Made by a program: the position numbers and the translations under genes
Notes under the pieces: model-generated
Databases searched by the model: none
Told to the model about the DNA's origin: nothing
Seen by the model: only the letters and a program-made list of their open reading frames with translations
In this document: positions 48,863 to 60,771 of the stretch, piece by piece
How the letters are laid out: each line of letters starts with the position of its first letter
Numbering within the stretch: the stretch's first letter is position 1
NCBI GenBank assembly: GCA_005656395.1
Contig: SRSI01000074.1
Span: 1 to 64,000, forward strand
Direction of reading: 5' to 3'
Length of the DNA: 64,000 bases
From: Strongyloides papillosus
Lineage: Eukaryota > Nematoda > Chromadorea > Rhabditida > Strongyloididae

Positions 48863-49720
48863 TTTCAAAAAAAAATAATTAAATATCTTTAGAATAATAA
48901 TAAATAAGAAAACATTAATTTGAAAATTTTTCACAATTTAGATGGAATAATTCTTCCTGAAAGATTGTATATTGTAACAATTAATTACTTTCGATACTTA
49001 CTTTTCAATCGGCAATTGACTAAAGTAAATATTAATGCTTTATATAAAAAATAAATTTTGTAAAATAGTTTATATTTTCTATACCAATAGTAGAAATTAT
49101 TATTTTATTACTTTTCTCTTTATTTCTTTACAGAAAATTTTTTCTTCAGATTAAAAGAAAAATTTTGTTATCTACTTTAAAAATATTTTTAAAATCTGCA
49201 AAATATTGTAATTAAAGTTTTTGTGACTTGTTGATTCCAAATAGACAAGTGGTTTAGTGGTTTAAAATATAGTTGGAAAAGAATATTTTTTACAAAGTCA
49301 TTTAAAGGGTAACGTGTGAAATTCAGAGATAGTATTGTAAAAATATGTTTTACTTAAATTTACGCCTTAATATATTTTTAATACACATAACTATTTAAAT
49401 TGAATTAGATCTTTATGATGTTTAAAATCTGATAAGGTAAAAATATGTTAAACGATTAAAGATTTAAAATGTAAGCAAATGAGAAATACTTTAATATGCT
49501 TAACTATACAATAAATAAGAGCAATTTTTACAAATATCTTAAGTTAAAGGTGCACACCTATTCAAGAAAATGAACGACAATAACGTAATAATCTTACTAT
49601 CAAACATTCACCTTGTAAATGAAGTATTATTTGATAGCATAATATATTGGTCACTTATTGTTTTTCAAAGGAGCCATCCGTTGACAGGTAAAAGAATGAT
49701 AATTAAAATGAAAAATATAT
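48863..49720. other. Intergenic, PTR upstream region
   Basis: This is AT-rich DNA 5' of the PTR gene. No gene is seen. A tRNA-like A-box stretch near 49250 lacks a B-box (see rejected). Confidence 0.45.
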
Positions 49721-50710
49721 AAGTTAAATTTAAAAGTGTCAATGTAGTAAAATATTAGAGAAGGGTGAAATTTTTTAGGCAAAATATTTCGTTTATTGTA
49801 TTTATACAGGGAGGGCCATAATATTTATAATTATTGTATAAAGCATTATAACTTTTTTGAAGTTGGTATATTTTGTTATATTACGTCCATCCTGTAGAAA
49901 ATTATTTATATATATTAAATTATTGCAAGATGGTTTCCAAAAAATTTATAAATATTTATGTCAAAATGCTGAGGATTTTCTAAATTTATACTTTTTATAA
50001 TTATTTATTTATTTTATTTAAATTTATTTTAAAATTATTATACATGAAAAATGTTTTTTTTATTAGCTAATATTATATGCACTAAATATAAAAATATCAT
50101 TTTCTACATGACTACAAGCTTATTCACTTAAACTCAACTGTGCAAGCATTTTTTTAAGGATATTAAATGAACTTGTTTTTTAAGCTAAACCTAAAACAAT
50201 TAATGGACAATATGAAGAATAAAACTGAGCTGAATAGAAGAAAGCGCTTTAAAAAAGAATTGAAAGTGGTTAACAAAAGTTGCCTGTACAAAAATCCGTT
50301 GACAGACATCGAAAAAGTGTCATTTTTTTATAAGAAACATATACAATATTAGCTAATCATAAAAAAATCTTTTTATGCGTGTTGAAATTTATGAATATAT
50401 TTAAATAAATAAAAAATTATAAAAACAATAAATTTTAAAAAAATCCTACGTAATTTGACATAAATATTTATGAATTTCTTGAAAATTGATTCTTAAAAAT
50501 GATCTTCAATATATTGGTATATATAAATGACTTTTTACAAGATGTTTATAATATCATAAAATATATCAAATACAAAAAAAGTTATGATGTTTTAACAACA
50601 ATGATAAATATTATGGTAAAAATTGTATAGGCTAAATTAAAAAGTGATAAGATAGTAAAAATATTAAGGATTTATAGAATTTTTTGGGGCAAAATATTTC
50701 GCTTATTTTA
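49721..50710. repeat. Foldback element with direct terminal repeats
   Basis: An 80-base sequence at 49721-49800 recurs in the same orientation at 50631-50710; both contain GGCAAAATATTTCG. Between them, 49801-50130 and 50290-50630 are imperfect inverted copies. Matching blocks include TTAGCTAATATT near 50063 against AATATTAGCTAA near 50346, and ATAAATATTTATGTC near 49950 against its complement near 50460. Identity is perhaps 70-75% by eye. The 61-residue ORF at 50167 lies mainly in the central loop and runs into the right arm. It looks like an old non-autonomous element. Confidence 0.65.
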
Positions 50711-52314
50711 TATAAATATATACAAATTAAATTTTACACATTTTTATAAAATGACAATAGCTTAGATATCTACTTCTCACATTGTAATGAAGGGAAGAAT
50801 TTTTGTTATTTTTAAGGAAACTATTTATATTTTAACAGTTGAATAAGTATGTTAAACAATATATTATAATATAGTAGTTTGGGTTCTTTAAACTACAATA
50901 AAAAGGAATTTATTATATTTGGTGATCTGATTAACAAATGTTATACTTTATCACCTTTCTGACTATTTTCATTCAAGATTTTCTGCCAACTGAAAAAGAT
51001 ATAATCAGTAGAACTAATGACTTTATATTTAATAAGATACTATAACTGTCATTTTATGGCCGATACTAGTCCTTATTTGGCCTAATATTTTTATTATTTA
51101 TATAAAAGTAGCATTATCAATGAAAGAGTTAATATAAATGCGTACTTGTATAACCAAGATATTATATCAATTGGATGATAAACTTTCTTGATCTCTTTAT
51201 ACAATAATATAGTTAAAATATTTTATAAATTTCAAATAACTCCATTTAATCGTTATTTAACATAAAAATATAACACAAAAAACATTGTAGAATGTATAAT
51301 TTAGAGTAAATTATTTAATATTTAGGTTACTTGCTACTAAAGACTGATGTATTAAATGATGCTGAAAAAATAACACCAATAGAAAATTGAACGAAGAAAC
51401 TGGCTTAGAAAGATTAAAAATATATTCCTCACAATTATCTCCATTATGTATTTTTTCACATTAAAACATATCAGTTCATAAACCAAAAAAAGTATCAGAA
51501 TTCATTTGTTATCTATTGTACATTACATTTTTTCATTCTTAATATTGTTAAGTCATATCCAAAAAACTTTCTTAAATTATATATTTCATAAAACTTGACA
51601 ACACTAATAGATTTTTATTGTATTTTATTTGTAAATTTATTACAATTAACAAAAACGGAGCAGCTTTTTAAATACATCAACTATAAACCTTCATTGACAC
51701 TAAAGATAATGCTATTGTATATAATTTTTGGAGTTATAAACTTTTTTTAAAATAAGGAAGATTAAATTTCACAGGGTCACTTTTACTCACAATTCATATA
51801 AAAATTATGTTTTATGAATAGATATTTATTTACCTATATAAATATAAAAGGCTATATATTTCACATTTTGTTTTTATTGATTTTACTTTTTATTTTTCTT
51901 TGTAAATATTGTAATTTAATATAAAATATCATCTCTTTTCGATTTAAAAAAAACCGCTTTTAACTGTTAATAGACCATAAAAAAGTAATTTCTAATTAAA
52001 AGTTAATTTTTACCATGATACATCATAATATACCCCCTAAAAGGAAAACATAAATGCACATCAACAAATTACCAAACACATTCTATAAGTGGAATTGTCA
52101 TTTGTGAAGTGTTAACCTATTAGATATCTTTATTATATGAGTTCACCACTATAAGATTAATCGTATGTGTCTCTCTTTCCTCTATACACAGTCATCAAAT
52201 ATATTTTGTATACAAGTATAAATTCGCCATAAGACTTCATACCAAAAAATTATGCCACTGTATTTTTTTTGTATTAAAACATTTTGTTATTTTTATAGAT
52301 CTAATTTATAGATA
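50711..52314. other. Intergenic, no gene seen
   Basis: AT-rich DNA upstream of ARPC2. Possible spliced-leader acceptors (TTTTTATAG at 52298, TTTATAG at 52311) lie just before the ARPC2 start. Nothing else is recognised. Confidence 0.45.
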
Positions 52315-53337
52315 ATGGTTGGAATTGAAACACAAAATCGTATTATTGTTGAGTTACTACTTCAACGTTTCAGTGATATTAAAAGTGGTCAGGAACCTAA
52401 AAAAATATGTCATGATTTTTGTGATTTTGACGGGGTAGTATTTAATTTGGTCAATGAAAATGGGAATAGAAAATTGATTCTGGTATGTTTAATGTTTGTT
52501 TACATTTATAAATATTATTGATATTTTGTAGTTAAGTATTCATTTGAAATATTTTAAAGAACTAAAAGAATATGGTGCAATGGATGTCTTGAAAAGGATT
52601 TATGGGAATTATTTACTTCCAAAACCACTAGATAATTATGATGTTACATTACGATATGATCTTGACACAATTCCTGATGATTATCAAGACATTATAACTA
52701 ATGCTTCACTACTTAAAAGAAATTGTTTTGCAGCAGTATTCGAAAAGTATTTTAGACTTCAGCAATCAGGAGAGATAATTAAGGAGCAGGCAGTAATTCA
52801 CTATCGAGATGATGAGACACTGTATGTGGAAGCGAAACAAGATCGTGTAACAGTAATTATTGCTACTCAGTTTGCAGATCCTGAAGATGCAATTTATGGT
52901 AATATTTTCCTCCAAGAATATGTTGAGGGGAGGAAGATTAATAAAACATCTCCACAAATTATCTTTTCAAATGGTAAACCTCCAGCTGAAATGGCTAATA
53001 TAACTGCTCCTTTGAATAATGATGAGTGTGTTTTCTATGTAGCCTTTGTTCTTGAAAAAAGGCATACAGCACCAAATGTTATGGAAAATACTATTGATCT
53101 GATTCATATTTTCAGGGATGATTTACATTATCATATTAAATGTTCAAGAGTAAGTTTGAGAAGGACATAAAATTAATAACTATATCTTTTAAGAGGTATG
53201 TCCACTCAAGAATGGTAAAAAAAGCGGATGAATTCGTTAAGATAATAGAAAGAAGTCGTATAGAAACAAACAACATTAACAATAAAAACAACTCTCAAAA
53301 TCAAGTTAAAAAAGGGCTTGTTCGACGAAATTTTTGA
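52315..53337 (+). CDS. arx-4: Arp2/3 complex subunit 2 (ARPC2, p34-Arc)
   Basis: Exons are 52315-52482, 52532-53149 and 53194-53337, all phase 0 (introns of 49 and 44 bases), giving 309 residues; human ARPC2 has 300. Family features are NRIIVELLLQRF, CDFDGVVFN, YDVTLRYDL, RNCFAAVFEKYF, RDDETLYVEAKQDRVTVI, FLQEYVEGR and FVLEKRHT. The ending is YVHSRMVKKADEFVKIIERSR, which matches the helix that contacts ARPC4. ARPC2 and ARPC4 form the core that binds the mother filament in branched actin nucleation. The tail after residue 290 is Asn/Lys-rich and not conserved. The third exon was placed from the alignment; readthrough of the second intron would stop after a few codons. Confidence 0.95.
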
Positions 53338-53916
53338 GCTTGTACTTCTATTGCTATTACATTAAATAAAAATCTATTACTTATTGTTCCATGTTTCCAT
53401 TTTCTACGCATTGATAGGTACACTAAAAGTGATATTACCGAAGGATTTCATTCAAACGGTAGATTCTTAATTTCACTTAACTATAAAAAGTAGACAAATG
53501 GGATATTTATTTTTAACACCTAATTTATTAGTACTTTTTTCCTTTTCGAAGAATAAATAAATATATTATTTAGCGTTGTGAATGTATAAAGCTCTTTATC
53601 TATTTCTCTAAATTTTTTTATGACGCTCAGTAAAAATCTCCATTTTGGGAAAAAAGTAAAATTAAATTTTTAACCTGACGATAAAAAACTCTCCCACACC
53701 CTATTTTTGATTGACAAGTAAACTGATGTTATTGTTTTTCCAGTATCCTATAACGAAAACACACAATGGTGTGACGTCTTAAAAGATTGAAAAAATTGGA
53801 TTCTTATTTGTTGACAATTTTATTTAATAAGTATTGGTGCATGGTCAATAGGCAAATTTTGTTTTCCAAAATAAACTTATTTCCAATTTCATATTTTACT
53901 TTTATACTTCTCAGAT
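53338..53916. other. Intergenic between ARPC2 and SAP18
   Basis: 579 bases hold the ARPC2 3' UTR and the SAP18 promoter. No gene is seen. ACTTCTCAG ends two bases before the SAP18 ATG and is a likely splice acceptor. Confidence 0.5.
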
Positions 53917-54577
53917 ATGGAAAGCAATGGAACGAAAATTAAGGTTGATAAAAGAGCATTAGTAAGTTTGAAAGTTTTTCCTTTATCATTATTTCAGGAG
54001 TGTCCTTTTCTAATAAAAATATTTATTATAAAGAACCAACCACATCCATTTCATTTATGGAAGAATGGTGACTTTCCAAAGGATGTTTTATATTATCAGA
54101 CGCGGTAATAAATTTTGTTTATAAACACGAATATTGTTGTTTTTTAGATTGTCATGCACGTTGTTAGATTTAACAAAATTTGTAAATGATGAATTACCAG
54201 AATATTTTAAACACCCGACAATTTTAGAATTCCGCATTATACAATTTGATGTAGTGGAGAATAGCTGTCATATTATAAATATAGGCACGACTAGGTCAGA
54301 TATTTCAACAAACGATGATAATGCTTCACTTGAAAGAGCAAAATTTGATCCAGGTAACTTCTTGGAAATTGTCGTTAAGCCAGTGGAAATAATAAAGCAA
54401 ACAGAAGACAAATCTTTCAACAATGATACTTCCCGAAATTATGATAGTCACAGAAAACGAACTTATAGTAATAGAAGTGAAGATTACAGTGGTAAAAGAT
54501 TTAAGTACAATGATGACAGAAATTTTAATAATAGAAAAATTGAATATTTATTATCAAAAGGTAGGAGATATCGTTAG
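53917..54577 (+). CDS. SAP18: SAP18 (Sin3-associated polypeptide, 18 kDa)
   Basis: Exons are 53917-53961, 53998-54104 and 54148-54577, giving 193 residues. The ubiquitin-like SAP18 fold is recognisable: ECPFLIKIFI, then LYYQTRLSCTLLDLTKFVNDELPE (split over the splice), EFRIIQFD and FDPGNFLEIVVKPVE. SAP18 belongs to the ASAP (RNPS1-Acinus-SAP18) complex linked to exon junctions, and to Sin3-HDAC complexes. The last 50 residues form an Arg/Ser/Tyr/Asn-rich tail, absent from the human protein and resembling an RNA-binding RS-like tail. Oddity: the first intron is 36 bases, a multiple of three with no in-frame stop, so retention would insert 12 residues (VSLKVFPLSLFQ) without a frameshift. Confidence 0.9.
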
Positions 54578-54672
54578 AACGTTTGTGATCTCATCTATTT
54601 AATATTTTTCTTCTACATTTGCTATGTGCTCTTCTTTTTTTATAATTAATTTAAATAATGATTTTCTAAGTT
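54578..54672. other. Short convergent 3' gap
   Basis: Only 95 bases separate the SAP18 and galactosyltransferase stops, so the 3' ends of the two transcripts probably overlap. Confidence 0.6.
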
Positions 54673-55740
54673 TTATTTTTCTGTTTCCATAACATATAAT
54701 GGAGCTAAATATGCAATTTGTTCAAGTGTTATTTTCTTTAGCTCTTCATCAGTAAAAAAATTAGCATATATTTTTTTAAAAAACGATGATTGTTTACCAA
54801 TAACTGAAGCATGATAAAGAAAGTATTCCATTGCGTATTGTGCATCTTGACGTATATTATGAAATGATATTGGATATTCGGGATATGATGGTTTCGTTGA
54901 TAGTGTTCTTCCTAGTGCCTGGAATGCTTCTGAGTCCACAAATTCACATCTTTCAGAATTTGGTATTAAAGATGATTTTATAATTTTTTCATAACCATTT
55001 TCATCTTTAGAATTTATGTAACGAAGTTTTATCAGTGATAAGCATTTTGAAAGTTCGAAATCATCATCACTACCTTCCTTTTTAGAACATTCTTCTATAT
55101 TCGGTATTACTTTAGTTACAAATTTTTCAACGGCTGCAACACTCAAAATGTAACTTCCGTGACTAAGAAGTGTACCAGTTGATTTAATATATTCACTACT
55201 TTTTATATTAAAACCAAGGCCTAAAGTTTCTTTTGGATTGTAGGAGTACAGCATATACCTAAGATTTTCCATAATGATATAGCTAGTATCATCTACGATT
55301 AGAAACCAGTGAATATCAGCAGTGTCAGTTTTATATAATTGTTTCATTGTAGCAGCCAAAACGTTTTTAACAGAATAGTATACAATTTGTCTTCTTCCTT
55401 TCTTGTTTTTTCTGATTCTTCCAGTGACTACATACTTGTATTTATTACATCTTTTTAGCCATGTTGCTTTTAAAGCATTTACTCTGATAACACGGTGTTC
55501 CGGCTTTGTTAAAACAATACAAAATATTTTTATTTTATCATATAGTTCTTTAGATATATGTTTAAATACTATAAAAGAATAAATAATTTATAATTTTTTT
55601 GTTAGAATTATACCATCATCATTTAATAATTTGTACTTTTCTGCTTCACTAATAGCAGCATTTACTTGACATATACTATATAAAGAAATTAAATATAAAA
55701 TAAGGGTAATTGAAAATGATAAAAATAATTTAAAAAGCAT
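54673..55740 (-). CDS. C1GALT1-like (GT31) galactosyltransferase-family protein
   Basis: Exons are 55740-55614 and 55568-54673 with a 45-base intron, giving 340 residues. Residues 3-24 form a signal-anchor, as in type II Golgi enzymes. Family features are IFCIVLTKPEHRVIRVNALKATWLKRCNK, HWFLIVDDTSYIIMENLRYML and a Gly-containing SHGSYILSVAAVEKF where C1GALT1 has GGAGYVLS. The late PISFHNI matches the SFHY-type motif. C1GALT1 makes core 1 O-glycan (Gal beta1-3GalNAc). The usual DDD metal motif reads VDD here, with one Asp replaced but the last two kept, and GGAGY is weakened to SHGSY. It may therefore be a divergent or non-catalytic paralog. The substrate is uncertain. Confidence 0.82.
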
Positions 55741-56764
55741 TTTTATACATCTTAACGTGAGAAAAATTACGTTATAAAAACAATAATTATATTTATATGT
55801 GGGCTAGAAATTTTTTTCCATATTTTTTTGATTGACCTCCTTTGATATGATCGAGAAATAAAGCATATTGTGATGAGATAAACAAGTAAAGAAAAACAAG
55901 ATTTACTGACAAATTTTGCCATTAATTTTTATTATATATCTGCATTATAATTTATAATGTTTAATGAAAGATTGATTTTTTTAATCTTTTTTTGATAAAA
56001 AATCATATTGAGGTTTGAATTTCAATGATCAACCATTTACTACATATAAAATACTACGAATATGTTGTTTTCTGTTTTATAGTATTTGAAGCCACATGGA
56101 GCGTTATTTTGAGTAGTGATAATATTTTTTATCAAAATGACTTATTTTATATCATAACTTCCTTTTAAATAGCTGGAGAAGTGAAAAATTATTTAATTTT
56201 TTTTCATTTACTTTTGATATGAGTAATAAATATGTTTTATTGAAAATAAAAACGATCAGATATGTTTTTTTTTTCTACGTTAACAGTTGACTATTAAGGT
56301 TAACGATTTTTTAAAGTATTATTTATATGAAATGGTTTCATTAAATTGTTTCTATAAGATAAAAAATATTTAAACAGATATAAGATATTGATCTTTATCT
56401 TATATACTTCCTTTTTTATAAAATTTAGTAGAAAAATGACAAAGAAAAATCTAAGCAAACAAAAACAGACATATGAATAATTATTTCATAAAAAAATCAG
56501 AACCATTTATTATGATAAATTAAGGATTTATAAAACACGTTTTTGATTAATATAATAAATTACAAATAAGAAATCTTAAATTTTAAATATTAAAAGAATG
56601 TTTTCATAATAAATATAAAAATTTTAACATACAATTCTTTCCCTTTTTAATAGATAATATCAAAAAAATATTAATCAATGAATTATATATTATGTTGAGC
56701 GACGAATTTATTGAAGAATAATCAGTATCATTTATATATGCAAAAATGTTGCTTGTTTAAACAA
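55741..56764. other. Intergenic, no gene seen
   Basis: This AT-rich kilobase contains the promoter of the GT31 gene and the 3' UTR of the secreted orphan. Nothing else was recognised. Confidence 0.45.
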
Positions 56765-57991
56765 TTATACTGGGGTTTTTTTTATATTTTGAATAAAAAT
56801 TTTGTCGAGATATTTATATAAGAATGTTGGTTCTATTTTAACTTTTTTTTTCTTTACTATAATTACATCATTTGGTAAGTATGGGCGAACAATATATCTA
56901 TAAAAAATATTTAAAAGATCTTCATCAAGTTTCAAAAGCTCTTCTATTTCTTCCAGTTGTTTTAAGCTTATTTTTTGTCCATAGAAATTTATTATTGTGT
57001 TCCAATCTCTTTCAATAATTTTAAGAACATACTCCAAATTATTAAATGCAGAAAAAGTATATAACTCATTTAACGTTGTATTACTTAAATCTTTAATTTG
57101 AGAAATATGTTTCCTAAAACTAAAAGCAATATCATCAATAAATTTATTTCTTAAATCATTAATATTATTGAATTTCGTCATGTTCTTAAAAACATCCAAG
57201 TAGGTGATATAGAAAGTTTTTGTTTTATTGAATTCATCTTCACAAAGTTTGGAAATATTTTTAACATTAAAGCATTCTTTAACAGTTTTATGGTGATCTT
57301 TAAGTTTTAAAATCTTTTCATTAAAAACAGTCGTATAATTTGACATTGTTTTTTTCATTTTGTTGACATTTTTAAAAAAAATTTCCTCCTGCATTATTCT
57401 TTTGATCACCCCTGTTTCTGTAAGTTTATTAAAAAATTCGTTAATATATTCATTCATGTGTTTATCAAATACATAACTTTCATTATTTTTTCTTAGATAG
57501 GGTGACAGAAACTTATGAATTAATTGAATTATTGCTATCAGATATGATGACTGATCTTTTGATAGTTCTCCTTTAAATAATTCAGTTGATAATTTTTTAA
57601 TATTTATTTCAAAATTTTTTGGATCCATTGAGTCAGTTAGATTGTCGGTTTTTTTTATTCTAAAAAATTGCAATTGAACCATTCTAAAATATTCTTTTAT
57701 ATTATCACATTTTGTCATGTTTTCAATCTTATACAAGTAAGTCGATGAAAATGTGAAATATGTAATATAAAATTCCATCAAATAGTCATATTGTTCTAAC
57801 GTTTGAGGTTCTTTCTCAAGTTGATTAAAACAATTTGAAAGTATATAATCACTAGAAAGAGATAAATTTGAAATTATTTCTGTACAATTAATTAAAAAAA
57901 CAAAATAAGACCATAATAATAGAAAATAGATATACAATCTAGTCATTTTAAAGAATGACAATAATAGCAAAAATTTTAATGTATAAAACAT
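56765..57991 (-). CDS. Secreted helical protein, unknown family
   Basis: A single exon encodes 408 residues from the first ATG. A better start may be the Met at residue 16 (57946), which begins MTRLYIYFLLLWSYFVFLINC, a good signal peptide. The mature part is Lys/Asn/Phe-rich and predicted largely helical, with several N-glycosylation sequons (NMT, NLT, NYT, NTT) and few cysteines (about five in the mature region). A basic VKKKKVKI stretch is near the end. I do not recognise a family; nematode-restricted secreted proteins often look like this. Its start lies 178 bases downstream of the SLC44 gene stop on the same strand, a spacing compatible with an operon. Confidence 0.65.
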   Translation of the reverse strand: MFYTLKFLLLLSFFKMTRLYIYFLLLWSYFVFLINCTEIISNLSLSSDYILSNCFNQLEKEPQTLEQYDYLMEFYITYFTFSSTYLYKIENMTKCDNIKEYFRMVQLQFFRIKKTDNLTDSMDPKNFEINIKKLSTELFKGELSKDQSSYLIAIIQLIHKFLSPYLRKNNESYVFDKHMNEYINEFFNKLTETGVIKRIMQEEIFFKNVNKMKKTMSNYTTVFNEKILKLKDHHKTVKECFNVKNISKLCEDEFNKTKTFYITYLDVFKNMTKFNNINDLRNKFIDDIAFSFRKHISQIKDLSNTTLNELYTFSAFNNLEYVLKIIERDWNTIINFYGQKISLKQLEEIEELLKLDEDLLNIFYRYIVRPYLPNDVIIVKKKKVKIEPTFLYKYLDKIFIQNIKKTPV

Positions 57992-58169
57992 AAAAAGTTA
58001 GTTTTTATTGAATATATTATGGGAATTTAAAACAATTTATTTAAAAAACAAATTGTTTTATGAATTGTATATCAATATGAGCAAGAAAAAGTATAACTAT
58101 TTTAATAAATTTTATGAATTTTAAAAGATATTTAAATTTTCACAATATATTTCAAATGATTAAATATAA

Positions 58170-60771
58170 TTAATTTTTATCTATATAGCTTTTGTCTAAT
58201 ATTTTCTTCAAATTCTTACTCATATAAAACGGTTTGTCAATACTTCCATCATTTATTTCACTATCTTGAAGAAAACACAGAAACATTGTATTAACACCAA
58301 CTTCGTAAACATCGAAAAATAGGTCTGCTATAATGTAAGTACCAATAACTATTATAACTACAGGTGTGAAATAATAATTGAGGTAAAACTTAGGTATCTC
58401 TTCTATAACCCAATTTCCAGAGAAATATTGAAATGATAAAAATCCTAATGATATAGTAATAGAAAGCTTTCCTATAAAAAGTAATATTGAGGTAACACGA
58501 TTAACAACTACTACACGTATTAGATTTCGAGAGATTAATGAAAATGCATCTTTTGCTGAAGTCCAAAATGGTTTTCCATATATCGCCATCTATAAATATT
58601 TTTAAATATTTAATTATTTCACTTACCAAAATAAAAGCATTTTTGTTAAGAAATTTTAAAAAATTTTCTAATAACCAGAAAAATACCGTCATACATTTAA
58701 ACAAAAATCTTAGTATAAAATTTTCAGCTCCTTTTAGTTTATTGTGTAACCACTCCAGTATAACTTTAATAAACTTTACAATAGCTACTAGTAATGAACC
58801 AATGGCTAAAGATCCAACATGAAAACGAATTGTTCTTGTGATAGAACTAAGAAGTGGAAATGTTGGAACATCTTTTTTCTTATTATAAGCCCAGTAATAT
58901 GAAGCAAATGTTCCTGCCAAAACCATGTCATGGAAGGAAGATACAAAACATGATAACCAAAAAAATCCAAATAAATTATATGCTTGCATTCCCATTACTA
59001 AATTTTCGTTTCTTGTTATATTTATATATTTACAATTTGATTCTGTTTCTTTTCCAACGTCACTGCAATTACATTGTGGACCATTTCCATAATTTGATAC
59101 ATTATTAATTGAATTATCAAGAACTCTCCTACAATTAGGTACACCGGATGAAGCAATCCATAGAGTAACGGTAGCCCATACACAAAAAACACCGATATGC
59201 AGAAGAAATGGAAAAATAGGGAAAAATATGGTTGATGAAATTTTACCAACAGCTTTACTTGTTTCTTCAATTAATAATAAGGCTAATCTAATTCTTGATC
59301 TAACAATAATCATAATAAGCGAAAATATTCCAAATATAACGGAAATAATAATTGCAAAAACCATCCAAGTTGTGGGCATTTTAAAATATAAATCTATATT
59401 TGGTTGAAAAGAAAAGTCATCAATTGCTCCAATATCTTTTAAAATTTTATATCTATACCAACAATAACCACTTCCACCACAAAGAATTATAAAAACAACA
59501 AATATCGTTAGCCATATAATCATTCCACCAATAATACGTAAAATAATAATATAAAGTAGGGAAATTACAGCAGCAGTGGCAAGAAATACCAGCATCTGCC
59601 ACCATGTAACTGTAATATCAGAAATTATTTTTCCAATAATTCCTTGATCTTTTTTTACTTGATTCCATATAGCTGTTGTATTGGCTAATTCCATATCAGA
59701 TGGTACTTGCCCTTTTCCATTTCCTAAATTGCTTATTAATCTATCTAAGCTTCCATTGGAAGCCTGTAATTTTTCAACAGAATCAGCAACATTTACTAAA
59801 ATTTGTGGTATACATCTTCCGAGCCATGGAACGCTGTTAACTGTATATGCTGTACAATACCCCATTTGAACATATTGTTTTAAAATATTAAATGATGTTA
59901 TTTGATCTTTAATACTATCATCAACACAAACCATATCAGATAAATCTGCTTTATTTAATATACTGGATGTTTGAAGTTCTAAGTAACTAAAGTATTTGTT
60001 TGGACATTTTTCAACACAAACTTGTTTTGTTGGACAACCCGATAAAAACGTCAGCCATGATATACATTTTGTTAAATCAAAATATAAAACATAAGGTTTT
60101 TTTGAAAAGTTATAATAACCAGGTTTATCAACGCCACATAATCGTCCATAAGAATCAACTGGATGTATTATTCTATCAGGATCAGAGGTTTTTAATACTT
60201 AAAAAAATTAAAATATATAAGTTTTTTATAAATATTATGAAATAAATGTAAGACAACAAAACATACCTTCATATGCTAAATAAATCCACCCTCCAATGAA
60301 TAGCAGCAGTAGAAACAAAGAAAATACATTTGTGCAGCTCCTATTATGAGAAGATAAGAAGTTAGATACTTTTAAAGGTGAATAATTTTTTCTTAATTTA
60401 CTTTCCTCCATCAAACTGTCATTAATGTCACTGTATAATTCTTCACTAGTGTCATTATAAGCACTCATTTCTATCTCGTTTTGATGTTGGTTCACTGATA
60501 ATTTTTTACTACTTTTATTCTTCAATAAATGTCCCCTATCCAATTGATAGGGATCTCTAGTTCCTAAGTCATGTTTATTTAAAGCTACTAAGCGTCTTTC
60601 TCTACTTCTAGGTGTATTAAAGATAAAAGGTTTCGACAAATCACTGTTTTGTAATATTCTTTTATCGACTAAATATTTATCATCTGAATAGTTAGGAATA
60701 AAATAGCGCTTTTTATTATTAATGTACGCATCATAATTCGTGGGTATGTTTTTAAAAATTTGATTTCTCAT
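58170..60771 (-). CDS. Choline transporter-like protein (SLC44/CTL)
   Basis: Exons are 60771-60267, 60197-58627 and 58589-58170, giving 831 residues. A long polar cytosolic N-terminus (1-150) precedes TM1 (SLFLLLLFIGGWIYLAYEG). The large cysteine-rich extracellular loop includes RLCGVD, CISWLTFLSGCP, VCVEKCPNKYFSY and YCTAYTVNSVPWLGRCIP. A bundle of about nine helices follows, with WQMLVFLATAAVISLLYI and TFASYYWAYNKKKDVPTFPL, the CTL signature. It ends in FDVYEVGVNTMFLCFLQDSE, the terminal family block. CTL proteins move choline or ethanolamine across plasma or mitochondrial membranes. The last intron (37 bases) has no stop in the upstream frame but shifts it. The N-terminus is longer than in human CTL1-5. 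Confidence 0.93.

Noticed and set aside
49240..49300. tRNA-like A-box (GTGGTTTAGTGGTTTAAAAT)
   Set aside because: No matching B-box (GGTTCGANNCC) or acceptor stem follows.
50167..50352. 61-codon ORF in the foldback element
   Set aside because: It overlaps the loop and right arm of an AT-rich repeat, with no family match and no splice or start context; kept only as part of the repeat finding.
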